64,000 bases of DNA from Bradyrhizobium diazoefficiens USDA 110 (GCF_000011365.1 NC_004463.1:9038001-9102000); one strand, 5' to 3'. Counted from the first letter of the stretch, positions 8,375 through 17,015 are shown. Translations and numbers: made by a program. Notes: a model not told the origin generated them from the sequence alone.

Positions 8375-8926
8375 TTAAGCCGCCAGCGCGATTTTCCTCC
8401 GGCGCGGCCTGTTCCTGCGAATGTCGGGCTCATTATCATTGGCCACCTGCGTCAGGAATCGCTTGGCGTCGATTGCCCGGATCATGGCGTCCTCAACGGC
8501 ACCGAATTGCATGAGCCGAATGCCGCTTGTCGCCGGGGCGGTGCGGCCCGCAAGAAATTCAGCGCCCTCCGCAACTGCATGCGACCACCTGGAGTACGGT
8601 GCGCCCACGTCCTGCTGCCAATCCAGTAGCTCTGGCCTGGCGGGCTTGCCGGGCTTGTTGGGGGTGGCCGCCTGTTTGGTGCGGCGCTTGCCTTTGCTCT
8701 GGCGATATTGCTCGGCAGTTGAATGCCATCGCCCGTCCAAACCAAACCACTTGGACATATCCGCATTAAACGTCGCCCTCGCCGCCGCATCCAATTGCCA
8801 GCCATGGGCCGGCCCCATACCGGGGAAGCGGCGGTGTAGAATGCGGTTCAGCTCGCCAGGGCGCGGGCGGACCTCGGTAACATGGTCGGCTGCTATGGGT
8901 TGGTCGTTGTCGTTTGCGTGTTGCAT
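8375..8926 (-). CDS. Phage-associated hypothetical protein, about 183 aa
   Basis: The ATG at 8926 (MQHANDNDQPIAADHVTEVR) is preferred because GAGAGA lies upstream. Longer starts at 8983 (MPTHKTAEAV) and at a TTG at 9010 are possible. A central segment (WQLDAAARATFNADMSKWFG) and a basic QYRQSKGKRRTKQ stretch are visible. The end (RRNRPRRRKIALAA) is strongly basic, so nucleic-acid binding is possible. It lies between the P4-like primase and the head-gene remnants. Confidence 0.5.
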   Translation of the reverse strand: MQHANDNDQPIAADHVTEVRPRPGELNRILHRRFPGMGPAHGWQLDAAARATFNADMSKWFGLDGRWHSTAEQYRQSKGKRRTKQAATPNKPGKPARPELLDWQQDVGAPYSRWSHAVAEGAEFLAGRTAPATSGIRLMQFGAVEDAMIRAIDAKRFLTQVANDNEPDIRRNRPRRRKIALAA

Positions 8927-9181
8927 TGGTTGTCTCTCGTGACGAGCGTACCTGACCGCTTCTGCGGTCTTGTGCGTCGGCATCTGCGTGCCGATCGAAT
9001 AATCAAACAATCAAAAAAAGTTATACGTAACTCGGCCACTGGTTCGGGCGGCTCGCGGGATCCAAGGGATTTGCTATATCCCCGCCCCATGTTTTGGTTT
9101 TCATTTTGCACTCGGAGATGTTTTCCTGGGGGCGCGGGTCCCTATGTGAACGGCGGGAGAGATCAGCTAGACCCCGCCGCC

Positions 9182-9339
9182 GTGCGCGGTGTGCGCGATG
9201 TGCGTGATTTTCACGTATGACTCTCTACACGCGCGCGCGAAGCGCCTATAATGGAAAAATCGCGCACATGTCGCACACGTAGCACCGACCATTGAAATCA
9301 TTTCGTTTTCCCGTGCGCGATCCGTGCTCAATCGCGCAC
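9182..9339. repeat. Cluster of GTGCGCGR motifs, possible iterons
   Basis: The 8-mer GTGCGCGA or GTGCGCGG occurs on the plus strand at 9182, 9191 and 9313. Its complement TCGCGCAC occurs at 9260 and 9332, with degenerate copies at 9200 and 9271. The cluster covers the last codons of the P4-like primase gene and the 150 bases downstream. P4-type primases use repeated motifs as origins, so this could be the replication origin of the satellite. That role is inference. Confidence 0.35.
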
Positions 9340-10755
9340 GCTAGGTTCTTTCTCGGCCTGCCTAAGCAGTTGCAGTCCGATATAGAGTTGTCCGCCGCGT
9401 ACCCTTTGCCCCTTCTTGAAGCCACTCTTGGTCAGCGACTGGACAAATCCCTTCTGGCTTCCGGGGCGCTCGCCAGATGCTTCAGCATAATCGGTCCACG
9501 ATTTGAACAGATCCGCGACGAAGTCTGAGATGCTACGATTGTCCGGCTCAACTCGGCAAGCATCCTTCAGCCACTGGCCGAACGTGTCTTGCTCGGCAAA
9601 ATACGTTTCGGTCGCCTCAACAATAGATGCAGGTCGCACCAAACCATTGCGCTGCCAGTCCCGGCACCCATCAACCATCCACCGCAGAATGGCGGGCGCC
9701 TCACCGCGAAGCTTTGCTTCAAGTTCACGATCCGGCTTCGTCGGCTTTCGCGTGAACGGCACGATGTTGAATCGCCGCCGGGCTGCGGCGTCGACGCTAT
9801 GCAGTGCTGGCTGGTGGTTTCCAACCACAAACAGTTTGAATTGCGGCTGGAACGTAAAGAAGTCCTGCCTCATAAAGCGCGCTGAAATCGCATCGCCGCC
9901 CGTCATCTGTTTTATTCGCGACTCGGCCCAAGCCCTGCCCTCCTCTGTCTCGCTGGCGCTGACTAGACGCGCACCGCGCAACATCGCCAAGTCTGTCGGG
10001 TGTCTGTCACTGCGGCTGGCAACGAACGTGTCCATTGACGCCGTAGTCGCATAATCGTGCAGAATATAGCTAGTGGTGTTGAGAAAAACCGATTTCCCAT
10101 TACCGCCGTCGCCATGCACAAAGACAAGTGCATGTTCGCGCGTGTCGCCCGTAAGGCAGTAGCCGCACCACTGCTGCAGAAAGCGGATCATTTCACCGTC
10201 GCCGCCAGTCGCGTCTTGAAGAAATCGCAACCAAAGTGGACAGTCTGCCTGGGCAGACGGCGCGGTGGACGTTAGTTTGGTAATGCCATCTGCAGGGTCG
10301 GCAGCGCGCATTTTCCCTGTACGCAGATCAACGGTGCCGTCTGGCGTTCCGAGCAGAAACGGGTCGCGGTCCCAAGCCTCGATCGTGACGGCGAAGGTTG
10401 GGTCATTGCGAGCGAACCCCTCGACTCCTGAAGCGAATGAACGCTTTCGTATAGTCGCGAGCGCCTTCGGAGACAGGCCCTGTGACATATCGCGGGCCAT
10501 CACCCTAACATGGTGAGCCGCAAGGCCGACTTCGTTCCTGCGCCAGTACGAACCATCCCATTCAAACCACGCGCCAGTGGAGTGGCAGAAGCGCAGCGTG
10601 TCTCGATAGGTGCTCGCGAATATATACGCAACACTATCCTCGGTTACCGAAGTGCCGGGATTAGATGCGGGTTTGTTGTCGTTGGCTGCGACAGGCTCCT
10701 CATCGCGGGCTTCAACGGTTGAATTGGACGCGTCGGTTTTAATTGCATTTTGCAT
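9328..10755 (-). CDS. P4-type phage primase/helicase
   Basis: The product is an intact 475-residue SF3 helicase of the phage/plasmid primase P4 family. Walker A is GDGGNGKS at about residues 215-222, the Walker B region is GARLVSASET, and the sensor region is KLFVVGNHQP. The D5_N-like part precedes the ATPase. Such proteins unwind the satellite or prophage origin and, with a primase domain, start replication. The prim-pol gene directly upstream would supply the primase activity but is frameshifted. Motif repeats lie at and beyond its 3' end. Confidence 0.85.
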   Translation of the reverse strand: MQNAIKTDASNSTVEARDEEPVAANDNKPASNPGTSVTEDSVAYIFASTYRDTLRFCHSTGAWFEWDGSYWRRNEVGLAAHHVRVMARDMSQGLSPKALATIRKRSFASGVEGFARNDPTFAVTIEAWDRDPFLLGTPDGTVDLRTGKMRAADPADGITKLTSTAPSAQADCPLWLRFLQDATGGDGEMIRFLQQWCGYCLTGDTREHALVFVHGDGGNGKSVFLNTTSYILHDYATTASMDTFVASRSDRHPTDLAMLRGARLVSASETEEGRAWAESRIKQMTGGDAISARFMRQDFFTFQPQFKLFVVGNHQPALHSVDAAARRRFNIVPFTRKPTKPDRELEAKLRGEAPAILRWMVDGCRDWQRNGLVRPASIVEATETYFAEQDTFGQWLKDACRVEPDNRSISDFVADLFKSWTDYAEASGERPGSQKGFVQSLTKSGFKKGQRVRGGQLYIGLQLLRQAEKEPSVRD

Positions 10756-10769
10756 TCAGCAATCGCCCT

Positions 10770-11790
10770 TCAGGACAAAGTTGATGTTGATCGACGCGCT
10801 GCGGCACGCCTGGCGGGTTGAGTAAGAAGACGAGCAACGCTGACTGGCTTGGTGTCATCGCCGCCGCCAACTCGTTTACGCAGCCACTCGGCGGCCTCTG
10901 ACGCGGACATGCTGAGGCTGACTGAAACCATGTTGATCGGCGAGTAGCCGGCGTTTCCAGCCGAATAATCGACAATACCACTGGGCTGGATATTCAGCGC
11001 GCGGCCTCGCTTCTTCACCTTCGAGTTGATCGAGGGGCGGAAGGATGCAACAGCGTGGAAGCCGCCCTGGTACTTGCGCAGATCTTCGAGTCCAAGCTCC
11101 GGCACCCATGCATCGAGGCTAGCCAACGCGCGGCGTTGATGTGTCAGCCCACGGGTGGTCACTATCGACTACCACCGGGCCGCGGTCACTGGCTTTGCTG
11201 GCTGGCTTAATCAGCGTCCCGCGCTCGGCGAAGTACGCCTCCGCCCGAGCCAACAATTCGTCGATCGCCTCTGGTGTGATTTCCGGAAGCTCGGCCAACG
11301 GTGTTTCGGCCGGCGAACCGTTGAACCATTCGTAAGGTCGGCCCGTATCGGGATGCGTTCCGAACGCCACGAATTGCGTGCGTTCACCAAACGCCTCGAC
11401 CTGACACTTGGCGCCGTTGATCAGGTAGGCGCCTGTTGCGCGCTTCTCGCGAGGCTCGGTGGCGCGGAATGCGAACAGGGTCTTCGGTGCCTTGCCCATC
11501 CGATACGGCGCTCTGTCCGACCCCGGCAACTCCATCACCATCGCGCGGATAGCGTCGGCAGTCTCAGCGTCCGGCGTGTCGACATCAAGCCCCACAAGTT
11601 CGCCGCAGAGCAGACCCGTATTTGTGGCGTCCGGATAGTTGCGAGCGATGCCTTCCATTTGCGCAGCGGACCACCGCGAGCGCTGCCAGTTACCCATGAC
11701 AGCGGCTTTGCCACTACACGCGACGGGACGGTATCCGTAAGCAATAAGGCTGCGACGAAGGTGGATAATGCGCTTAAGCGTGGCCCGCAT
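10770..11790 (-). pseudogene. Bifunctional primase-polymerase (prim-pol), frameshifted
   Basis: The first 220 residues fit the N-terminal prim-pol domain: VACSGKAAVMGNWQRSRW, then GLLCGELVGLDVDTPD with the metal-binding D-x-D. Just after SDHPWAD the frame shifts, at about 11120-11150. The family's C-terminal part (RALASLDAWVPELG ... ASEAAEWLRKRVGG) follows in another frame to 10770. Together they make one gene of about 335 codons. It would act with the P4-type helicase in prophage replication. Confidence 0.75.
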
Positions 11791-11992
11791 GTTGGCAATC
11801 GCCCTCTAAAACGAGAGATGAAATTGATTCGACCATCGCGGGCGAAAGCGCAGCCCCGCGCGCGTAAGCTCGATGCGATCCATCGGCCGCACGCACAATG
11901 CGCACGCCGAACAACTTCACCCCTTCGCAGACTTCGACGTCCGCAAGGGCAACGTCAGCACCGAGCGGCGAATGAGTGGCGAGGATTTTCAT
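11774..11992 (-). CDS. Small conserved hypothetical protein, 72 aa
   Basis: The product reads MKILATHSPLGADVALADVE and then a compact beta-rich body with GVKLFGVRIVRAADG. It overlaps the prim-pol start and is itself overlapped by the next small gene, so it belongs to the prophage early operon. The function is unknown. Confidence 0.5.
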   Translation of the reverse strand: MKILATHSPLGADVALADVEVCEGVKLFGVRIVRAADGSHRAYARGAALSPAMVESISSLVLEGDCQHAGHA

Positions 11993-12125
11993 ATTCCGGG
12001 TCTCCCTCGATCAGAAGCTTAGTCAGTTGCCGGTCGACCTGAACCGGATCGTAATACAGGTTGAACGAGCCGGGGATCTTGACCGGCTCTCTGAAGTTGT
12101 GGTGGAAATTGAGTTGTGGCTGCAC
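11955..12125 (-). CDS. Small prophage early protein, 56 aa
   Basis: The GTG at 12125 follows a strong GGAGGAA. The product begins MQPQLNFHHNFREPVKIPGS and includes FNLYYDPVQVDRQLTKLLIE. Its 3' end overlaps the start of the 11992 gene by 38 bases in another frame. The excellent ribosome-binding site and protein-like composition support it. It is probably the first surviving gene of the replication operon. Confidence 0.45.
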   Translation of the reverse strand: MQPQLNFHHNFREPVKIPGSFNLYYDPVQVDRQLTKLLIEGDPEYENPRHSFAARC

Positions 12126-12226
12126 ACAATTCCTCCGTTCGTAGTGTGTGATGAGTAGTGAGATTTTTCGGGCGTGACACTAAAGGTCGCGCTGCAGATA
12201 TTTGGCGGGCGACGCGGGGCTGTTGT

Positions 12227-12430
12227 TCACGCAGCTACCTTGGACTTGCCGTTATCGTTTGCGCCGCGGGCAGCAAGCCGCCGCCGCGCGCGTGTCATCA
12301 CGTCATCCTTCGACTGCATAGCGGCAAGCTCCCGCTCCAGGCGTTCGACGTAGGGCGCGAAGCCCGGCCGGTCGTGCAGCACCATCACCTCGGCGATGAG
12401 AGAGCTGGCCTCGCAAATTCGGACAGTAGC
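12227..12430 (-). pseudogene. Gene 5'-truncated by the IS3 insertion
   Basis: The remaining C-terminal part reads ATVRICEASSLIAEVMVLHD ... YVERLERELAAMQSKDDVMT and ends GANDNGKSKVAA. Its right edge is the IS3 inverted repeat at about 12431; upstream codons come from the IS and are not native. The C-terminal helix resembles the 208-447 product. Confidence 0.45.
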
Positions 12431-12488
12431 TTGAGTGGATTTTCTGCCTGACAGCGGCGAGGATTCTTGCTGCGAATCAGGAGCGAAG

Positions 12489-12794
12489 ATGACGAAGAAG
12501 AGCCGCCGGACGCATTCTCCGGCATTCAAGGCGAAGGTTGCTTTGGCTGCGGTCAAAGGAGACAAGACACTGGCGGAGCTGGCGCAACTGTTTGATGTTC
12601 ATCCGAACCAGATCACGATCTGGAAAAACCAGCTCCTGGAAGGCGCCGCCGGCGTGTTTGGGCATGACAAGACATCGGCCGAGACGCCGGTCGATTTGAA
12701 GGCGTTACATGCCAAGATCGGCGAGCTGGCGTTGGAAAACGATTTTTTGTCCGGCGCGCTCACCAAGGCGGGCCTGCTGAGCGCAAAGCGATGA
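12489..12794 (+). CDS. IS3-family transposase OrfA
   Basis: The 101-residue protein starts MTKKSRRTHSPAFKAKVALA and has the helix-turn-helix LAELAQLFDVHPNQITIWKN, followed by a leucine-zipper-like segment. It binds the IS ends. Its TGA overlaps the OrfB ATG (ATGA). A T6 run near 12743 could allow frameshifting to an OrfAB fusion, as is common in IS3 elements. Confidence 0.85.
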   Translation: MTKKSRRTHSPAFKAKVALAAVKGDKTLAELAQLFDVHPNQITIWKNQLLEGAAGVFGHDKTSAETPVDLKALHAKIGELALENDFLSGALTKAGLLSAKR

Positions 12795-13618
12795 TCGACC
12801 GCGGTCATGATCTTTCTATCGTGCGCCAGGCGAAGGTCCTGAAGCTGGCTCGCAGCACGGTCTACTATGAACCTCGGCCAGTTTCGGCCGAGGACCTTGC
12901 CTTGATGCGTCGGCTCGATGAGCTGCATCTCGATTATCCCTTCGCGGGAGCGCGTATGCTGCGATCGTTGCTGCGGCGGGAGGGCGTATACGCCGGTCGC
13001 CGCCACATCGCGACGCTGATGAAGCGCATGGGGATCGAGGCGGTCTATCGTCGCCCGAACACGAGCAAGCCGGCTCCGGGTCACAAGATCTACCCGTACC
13101 TGTTGCGCGGATTGAAGATCGAGCGGCCCGACCATGCGTGGGCAATGGACATCACCTACATTCCGATGCGGCGTGGCTTCGTCTATCTCGCGGCGGTCGT
13201 CGATGTGTTCAGCCGACGGGTCCTGGCCCATCGCGTCTCGATCACAATGGAGGCGGCCTTCTGCGTCCAAGCGGTCCAGGAGGCGTTGGCGAAGCACGGC
13301 AGACCCGAGATTTTCAACACGGATCAGGGCAGCCAGTTCACCAGCCTCGAGTTCACCGATGTGCTGCTGGACGCGAAGATCGCCATCAGCATGGACGGCA
13401 AGGGCGCCTGGCGCGACAACGTGTTTGTCGAGCGGCTCTGGCGCACGGTCAAATACGAAGAAGTTTATCTCCGCGCCTACGACAGCGTGTCCGAGGCGCG
13501 AGCGTCAATTGCCAAGTATCTGGCCTTCTACAATCAGGGACGCCCTCACTCGAGCCTTGACGGGCGCACGCCCGACGAGGCTTACTTCGGCACGCAAGCT
13601 ATGGTGATGGCCGCATGA
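12791..13618 (+). CDS. IS3-family transposase OrfB (DDE integrase core)
   Basis: The 275-residue protein has the HTH_21-like region around HLDYPFAGARMLRSLLRREG, then the rve core: AMDITYIPM (first D), NTDQGSQFTS (second D) and an E in the WRDNVFVERLWRTVKYEEV region. It is complete and apparently functional. It is translated from the ATGA overlap with OrfA or as a fusion. Confidence 0.9.
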   Translation: MIDRGHDLSIVRQAKVLKLARSTVYYEPRPVSAEDLALMRRLDELHLDYPFAGARMLRSLLRREGVYAGRRHIATLMKRMGIEAVYRRPNTSKPAPGHKIYPYLLRGLKIERPDHAWAMDITYIPMRRGFVYLAAVVDVFSRRVLAHRVSITMEAAFCVQAVQEALAKHGRPEIFNTDQGSQFTSLEFTDVLLDAKIAISMDGKGAWRDNVFVERLWRTVKYEEVYLRAYDSVSEARASIAKYLAFYNQGRPHSSLDGRTPDEAYFGTQAMVMAA

Positions 13619-13724
13619 CCGTCGCCGACGATTTTGTCGTCGCTCTGGTCGGGCTACGCCCTCCCGACGCAACGACAAAATCGTAAAGCCCCGCGTTCAG
13701 CATAACCCGGCAGGAATCCACTTA

Positions 13725-14407
13725 AATCCAGCGCGGCGCTGTCCAAACAACCGGGGCCAGCTCTGAGGTCGAGGGCCGCGTCAAGGCGATCAGCGGTAAC
13801 CGCAGACGCATTTAAAGTGGTCATGGGTGTGGGAATTTTCGGTTAGCGTTGCCGCTGAGCGGCTGCATTACCTCGGCTATGAGCCGATGACGGACAAGGT
13901 GTCCGTCAGGCAGTCACGGGCGCGCCCTCGAATCGCGCAACGTCGCCATGAGTGGTACATAGCAGAACGGGACCTCAACCGCAATACGAAAAGTCAAATC
14001 AAGTTTTGTTACAAGTTGTATAGTTATGGGTTTGCGCTCTACCGCCCCTCATCGACTCGTTAGTTTCGGTAGCCGAGTCGGCTACCGACCCAAAAAGTAG
14101 ATACACCGCGTAGATACACGTCGAAACGGCAAGATTTTAACATATTGAAATATAATAGGAAATCTCATCATTACCTGTGGTTACATTCCGCTAGGGAGCG
14201 CCATTTAAAGAAAATAATACAATAAAATCAGCTAGATAGCCCCAGAGGGCCATTCATATTACACACCTGTTTGCACATCATTGGCATGATGACCGCAATG
14301 CTCTTTCTGTCGTCAGCGCCGCGAAGCGGCGGAATGCCGCCATTAAAAGCAGCCGATCTCCGAGTTGGGGCAGTCGCTCTCGAAATGGAGGATGGGGAGA
14401 AGCGGTA
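13725..14407. other. Intergenic, AT-richer region with a perfect hairpin
   Basis: No convincing gene is seen; a 78-codon frame at 13827-14063 looks random. A perfect 10-bp inverted repeat with a one-base loop, CGGTAGCCGA (14067-14076) and TCGGCTACCG (14078-14087), is followed by CCCAAAAAG and could be a terminator or a protein-binding site. The sequence 14100-14250 is clearly AT-richer than the surroundings and contains GTAGATACAC twice, about 13 bases apart. Confidence 0.5.
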
Positions 14408-14666
14408 GTGGCACGTCAAGCTGCATTGCCGCCAACTCTGCCGCCGCGCCTAATCGATCGTGAGGCCTCCGCAGCATATGCCTCGGTTAGCCCGAACACG
14501 TTTGACCTTCTCGTGACGGCGGGAAGCATGCCCAAGCCGCGGGTCATTCCGGGTACGAGACGACTGGCTTGGGACGTTCGCGAACTCGAGCGCGATCGAC
14601 GCTCTGCCTCACCACGGGGAAGAGCACGCGACCGGCGTTGACGCCGATGTTGGTTGGGAGAGGTAG
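14408..14666 (+). pseudogene. AlpA-like excisionase/regulator, frameshifted
   Basis: GTG at 14408 gives PPRLIDREASAAYASVSPNT ... KPRVIPGTRRLAWDVREL, the AlpA/excisionase winged-helix pattern. After WDVREL the normal ending (IDALPHHGEEHATGVDADVG) continues in another frame to the TAG at 14664-14666, so an indel lies near 14590. It sits directly before the integrase remnant, the usual excisionase-integrase order. Confidence 0.55.
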
Positions 14667-14669
14667 GCC

Positions 14670-14954
14670 ATGCCTCGCAAACTGCCACCAAACGTCGAGC
14701 GCAACGTCGTCAAGGGGCATGCGTATCTGTCGTTTCGGATCGGAAAGGCTTGGCATCTGCCACAGTACGGGGACGCCTCAACACCTGCCGGCGCGACGCG
14801 GTTCAACCGCAAGGTTCGGCAGCAACAGAGATATGCCAAACAGCGCGCCGAGCGCCTGGCCGCGATGACGCCCCGACAGCGAGCGACGCACGACGCCTGG
14901 CACCGAGCCCGTCGCCCGGGCCTATGGGAGGCTATTTGGTTTTTTCTGAGATGA
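14670..14954 (+). pseudogene. Integrase N-terminal remnant joined to other sequence
   Basis: The first 26 residues (MPRKLPPNVERNVVKGHAYL, then SFRIGKA) look like the N-terminus of a Rhizobiales tyrosine recombinase. The following sequence (RFNRKVRQQQRYAKQRAERL...) does not fit an integrase arm-binding domain, and there is no catalytic domain. I infer truncation by recombination. It could also be an unrelated small protein. Confidence 0.4.
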
Positions 14955-14964
14955 AGTGTCGACT

Positions 14965-15139
14965 ATGCCTGTTCGGCCGAATGGTGGGATTGTCCCAACG
15001 ACAGCCGCCGAATTAGAAGCGATGTTGGTTGGGGATCCTATCCGATGACGCGAAGACGCTCTTCGACGTCATTGTGTTCGACGGGTCAAATCCTGCGGCC
15101 TCGGTTACGCGAAAGTCTCGTAAGAAGGCTCGCAAATGA
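14965..15139 (+). pseudogene. Small hypothetical gene, frameshifted
   Basis: The ATG frame (MPVRPNGGIVPTTAAELEAM, LVGDPIR) stops at 15046-15048. The next frame continues DAKTLFDVIVFDGSNPAASV and ends TRKSRKKARK, TGA at 15137-15139. The composition suggests one 58-residue basic protein with a one-base indel near 15045. The stop overlaps the ATG of the next microprotein. Confidence 0.35.
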
Positions 15140-15231
15140 ACCGTGGCTCGCTTCGCAATCGTCAGGCCGTCGCGTGGGCAATACTTCTTGCCGGCCTCGG
15201 GCTGTTCGTCGCGCTCTATCCTCCTTGGTAA
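15136..15231 (+). CDS. Tiny membrane peptide ending LFVALYPPW
   Basis: Thirty-one residues, MNRGSLRNRQAVAWAILLAG and then LGLFVALYPPW. It has a basic N-terminus, one hydrophobic span and a Pro-Pro-Trp end. It starts in an ATGA overlap with the preceding gene. Its ending matches the peptide at 3981-4061, so the two are likely paralogues of an unannotated microprotein family. Confidence 0.45.
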   Translation: MNRGSLRNRQAVAWAILLAGLGLFVALYPPW

Positions 15232-15423
15232 GGGCCTTTGGGGAGGCCCTGCAAACGCCCGTTGATGTGGCCGAGGAAGCTGTCACATTACTTTGACGTA
15301 CAGGTGCCAATTTTGTAGGCGCTGGGATTTCGGAGCCCAGACCGGAATACGCGGCGAACGCTGCCAAGCGAATATATTCCGCTTGTGCAGCGTTCAGGAT
15401 CCTCTCAATTTCGGGAGTTCGGC

Positions 15424-15621
15424 GTGTTTGATGCTGAAATGACTGCGCTGCTCAGGGCGGTGCTCGACGAAGTTTGCGAAAATATTCCTGTAAGCGAAAC
15501 GGGCGCCAGAGCGTACGTTGCTTCGAAGCTGCTCGATGCTGCGGCACATGGACAGCTCTCAACCGACGCGTTGAAAGCGGCGGGTCGCAAGGCCTTGAAC
15601 CCACCAACGATGTGGCGCTGA
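15424..15621 (+). CDS. Small conserved hypothetical protein
   Basis: Read from GTG 15424 (VFDAEMTALLRAVLDEVCEN), an alpha-helical 65-residue protein with SETGARAYVASKLLDAAAHG and a PPTMWR end. It resembles a common Bradyrhizobium small protein of unknown function. An ATG at 15439 is an alternative start. It converges on the next gene. Confidence 0.5.
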   Translation: MFDAEMTALLRAVLDEVCENIPVSETGARAYVASKLLDAAAHGQLSTDALKAAGRKALNPPTMWR

Positions 15622-15635
15622 TTATCCGCTCCACA

Positions 15636-15775
15636 TCACTCGATCACATCGTATTCGAAGGCGACGCCCTCCGGGTCGTTCTCCTCGAACCATCGTTCCG
15701 CGGCGTCCACCGTCGCGAAGACTTGATGTGATCGACGTCGCCGACCTGCTTGGCGGTGTTCACATAGACGCCCAC
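15636..15775 (-). pseudogene. Small conserved protein with a one-base deletion
   Basis: The GTG at 15775 (VGVYVNTAKQVGDVDHIK) leads into FATVDAAERWFEENDPEGVA, FEYDVIE in the next frame. Inserting one base in AAGTCTTCGCG restores a 47-codon gene. The C-terminal WFEENDPEG motif is typical of a small Rhizobiales family of unknown role. Confidence 0.5.
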
Positions 15776-15853
15776 CGTTGTGTTCCTTTTCAAAACTCGA
15801 GCCGGCGCTGTCCGTATCTAACCCAGTGTCCGAACCTGATTTAAGGGCCTAAC

Positions 15854-16096
15854 ATGGTAGAAGGCAAGCCAGCGGGGAAAGGCGATCCCACGTCCCGCGC
15901 GGGCAACAGGAAGGCTGAGCCATTGATCAACATTGCTGAGTGCCGCGAGCAGGCTAACCACTACAAGAGACTTTCTGGCGTGAGCGGCATTTCCAAGGAT
16001 CGCGCCGCCGCCCTGAAAAACATCGCCCGAAGTTTCGTGGGTTTGGCTGGCCAGCTGGATAGACTGGCTTCCCGTGCGAGGAACGAGCAGAGGTAA
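15854..16096 (+). CDS. Small conserved hypothetical protein, 80 aa
   Basis: The product is basic and helical, with NIAECREQANHYKRLSGVSG, DRAAALKNIARSFVGLAGQL and DRLASRA. It matches the pattern of a widespread small Bradyrhizobium family. It is intact. The hairpin at 16123-16154 follows it. Confidence 0.5.
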   Translation: MVEGKPAGKGDPTSRAGNRKAEPLINIAECREQANHYKRLSGVSGISKDRAAALKNIARSFVGLAGQLDRLASRARNEQR

Positions 16097-16122
16097 GCAG
16101 CCTCAGCTGATGGCCTTAGTTA

Positions 16123-16154
16123 CCAAGGTCGGCGGTTCTTTTTTTTGACCTTGG
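16123..16154 (+). terminator. Candidate hairpin terminator after the 15854 gene
   Basis: Perfect 8-bp inverted repeat CCAAGGTC (16123-16130) and GACCTTGG (16147-16154) with a T8 run inside the loop. The T-run lies in the loop rather than after the stem, so this is not a textbook intrinsic terminator. Confidence 0.35.
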
Positions 16155-16523
16155 GAAATTTACGGTGGGCGCCGGTTCACGCTGGTGGGCCTAGCACTCC
16201 CGGCGCTCAAATCCGCAATTGGATCGGCAACCGGGAGCATTGGGGCTGGAATTGCCATGCCCAGCCATGTCGGCCCTCCAAGTGACAATACGTAGAAAAC
16301 CGAAGTCCGGTAGTTGTCCGGACTCCATTTTCGGAACGGGGTGTTCTACTGAAGGAACACCGGCGCGATTTGAGCACTAATTTTTTTGTTATTCCGGGAA
16401 TGCCGCAGTGGGGCTGGAACCACGCTGCGGCTTTTCCCATTCGGGGCGTACTGGTCCCAGCTGCGTTCCGTCGGGCAAACACTAACCTTTGACCCCTGCG
16501 GTAGCCTGCATCATAACTGTCAC
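16155..16523. other. Intergenic with one strong hairpin
   Basis: No gene is supported here. A stem formed by GCCGCAG (from 16402) and CTGCGGC (ending 16431), followed by TTTT, reads as an intrinsic terminator on the plus strand. Nothing else is seen. Confidence 0.4.
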
Positions 16524-16718
16524 ATGAAGAAAGGCGACGTGACGTGCCCTGATTGTTCGGCGGGATCTCGCCGGATCGAACTTGAATCCCGCAAGGGCAA
16601 CGCCGGGCACTACAAGTGCCTGATCTGTGAGCGCGTCCTAGAGGTCTTCGACGGCTCCCGGGAGATTGCTTATCGGCTCGCCGTACAGCCGTCCGACTTG
16701 CATCCTGTGAGAGAGTAA
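16524..16718 (+). CDS. Zinc-ribbon small protein, 64 aa
   Basis: The ATG at 16524 gives MKKGDVTCPDCSAGSRRIEL and later CLICERVLEVFDG. Two CxxC knuckles about 28 residues apart form a probable zinc ribbon. The longer upstream frame lacks coding character. It belongs to a recurrent Bradyrhizobium small-protein type; any DNA or RNA binding is inferred. Confidence 0.6.
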   Translation: MKKGDVTCPDCSAGSRRIELESRKGNAGHYKCLICERVLEVFDGSREIAYRLAVQPSDLHPVRE

Positions 16719-16719
16719 G

Positions 16720-16743
16720 GCCGCCTCAGTTGGCGGCGCCTTA
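16720..16743. terminator. Shared terminator between convergent genes
   Basis: GCCGCC (16720-16725) and GGCGGC (16732-16737) form a stem just after the zinc-ribbon stop, followed by CCTTATT. The element lies between converging genes and overlaps the stop of the minus-strand one. Confidence 0.45.
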
Positions 16744-17015
16744 TTGGTCCCTCTTCAGCTTGCGCCGGCCCCAGTGAGGCTCTTTGCCCTTCGGGTTAAA
16801 CTCCGGGACGTGGTGGCGGTTCAATGCCCGCATGACCCCGATGCTGGCAAACATACTCGGGCCTCCACCTTCATCGCGGCTTGCCATTCCGATGCGGCGT
16901 GCTCTTTCTTCGGCGACGCGGCGATGTACTCGCCGGCGTCGAGCTGCGTCACCAGTATGCGATCGCCGATCGTGATCGGATCCTCGAAACGCCGACCCCA
17001 GCCTCGTTCCGTCAT
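16741..17015 (-). pseudogene. Small conserved protein, frameshifted
   Basis: ATG 17015 gives MTERGWGRRFEDPITIGDRI ... EYIAASPKKEHAASEWQAAMKV. The natural end (FASIGVMRALNRHHVPEFNP and GKEPHWGRRKLKRD) follows in another frame to the TAA at 16741-16743. The indel lies near 16850. I recall a Bradyrhizobium small-protein family with the same order of motifs; its function is unknown. Confidence 0.5.

Larger units (their letters stand above)
12431..13724 (+). mobile_element. IS3-family insertion sequence
   Basis: An element of about 1.29 kb with two overlapping transposase frames. Imperfect terminal repeats are TTGAGTGGATTTTCTGCC on the left and, on the complement, TTAAGTGGATTCCTGCC on the right. 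The exact ends are good to a few bases and no target duplication could be confirmed. It interrupts the small prophage gene at 12227-12430. Confidence 0.75.

Noticed and set aside
8995..9025. nod-box-like stretch (ATCAAACAATC)
   Set aside because: Only the short core matches; the rest of the nod-box consensus and a downstream nod gene are absent, and it lies in a prophage intergenic region.
13827..14063. 78-codon ORF after the IS3 element
   Set aside because: No ribosome-binding site, no recognisable motif and shifting composition; judged a chance frame.
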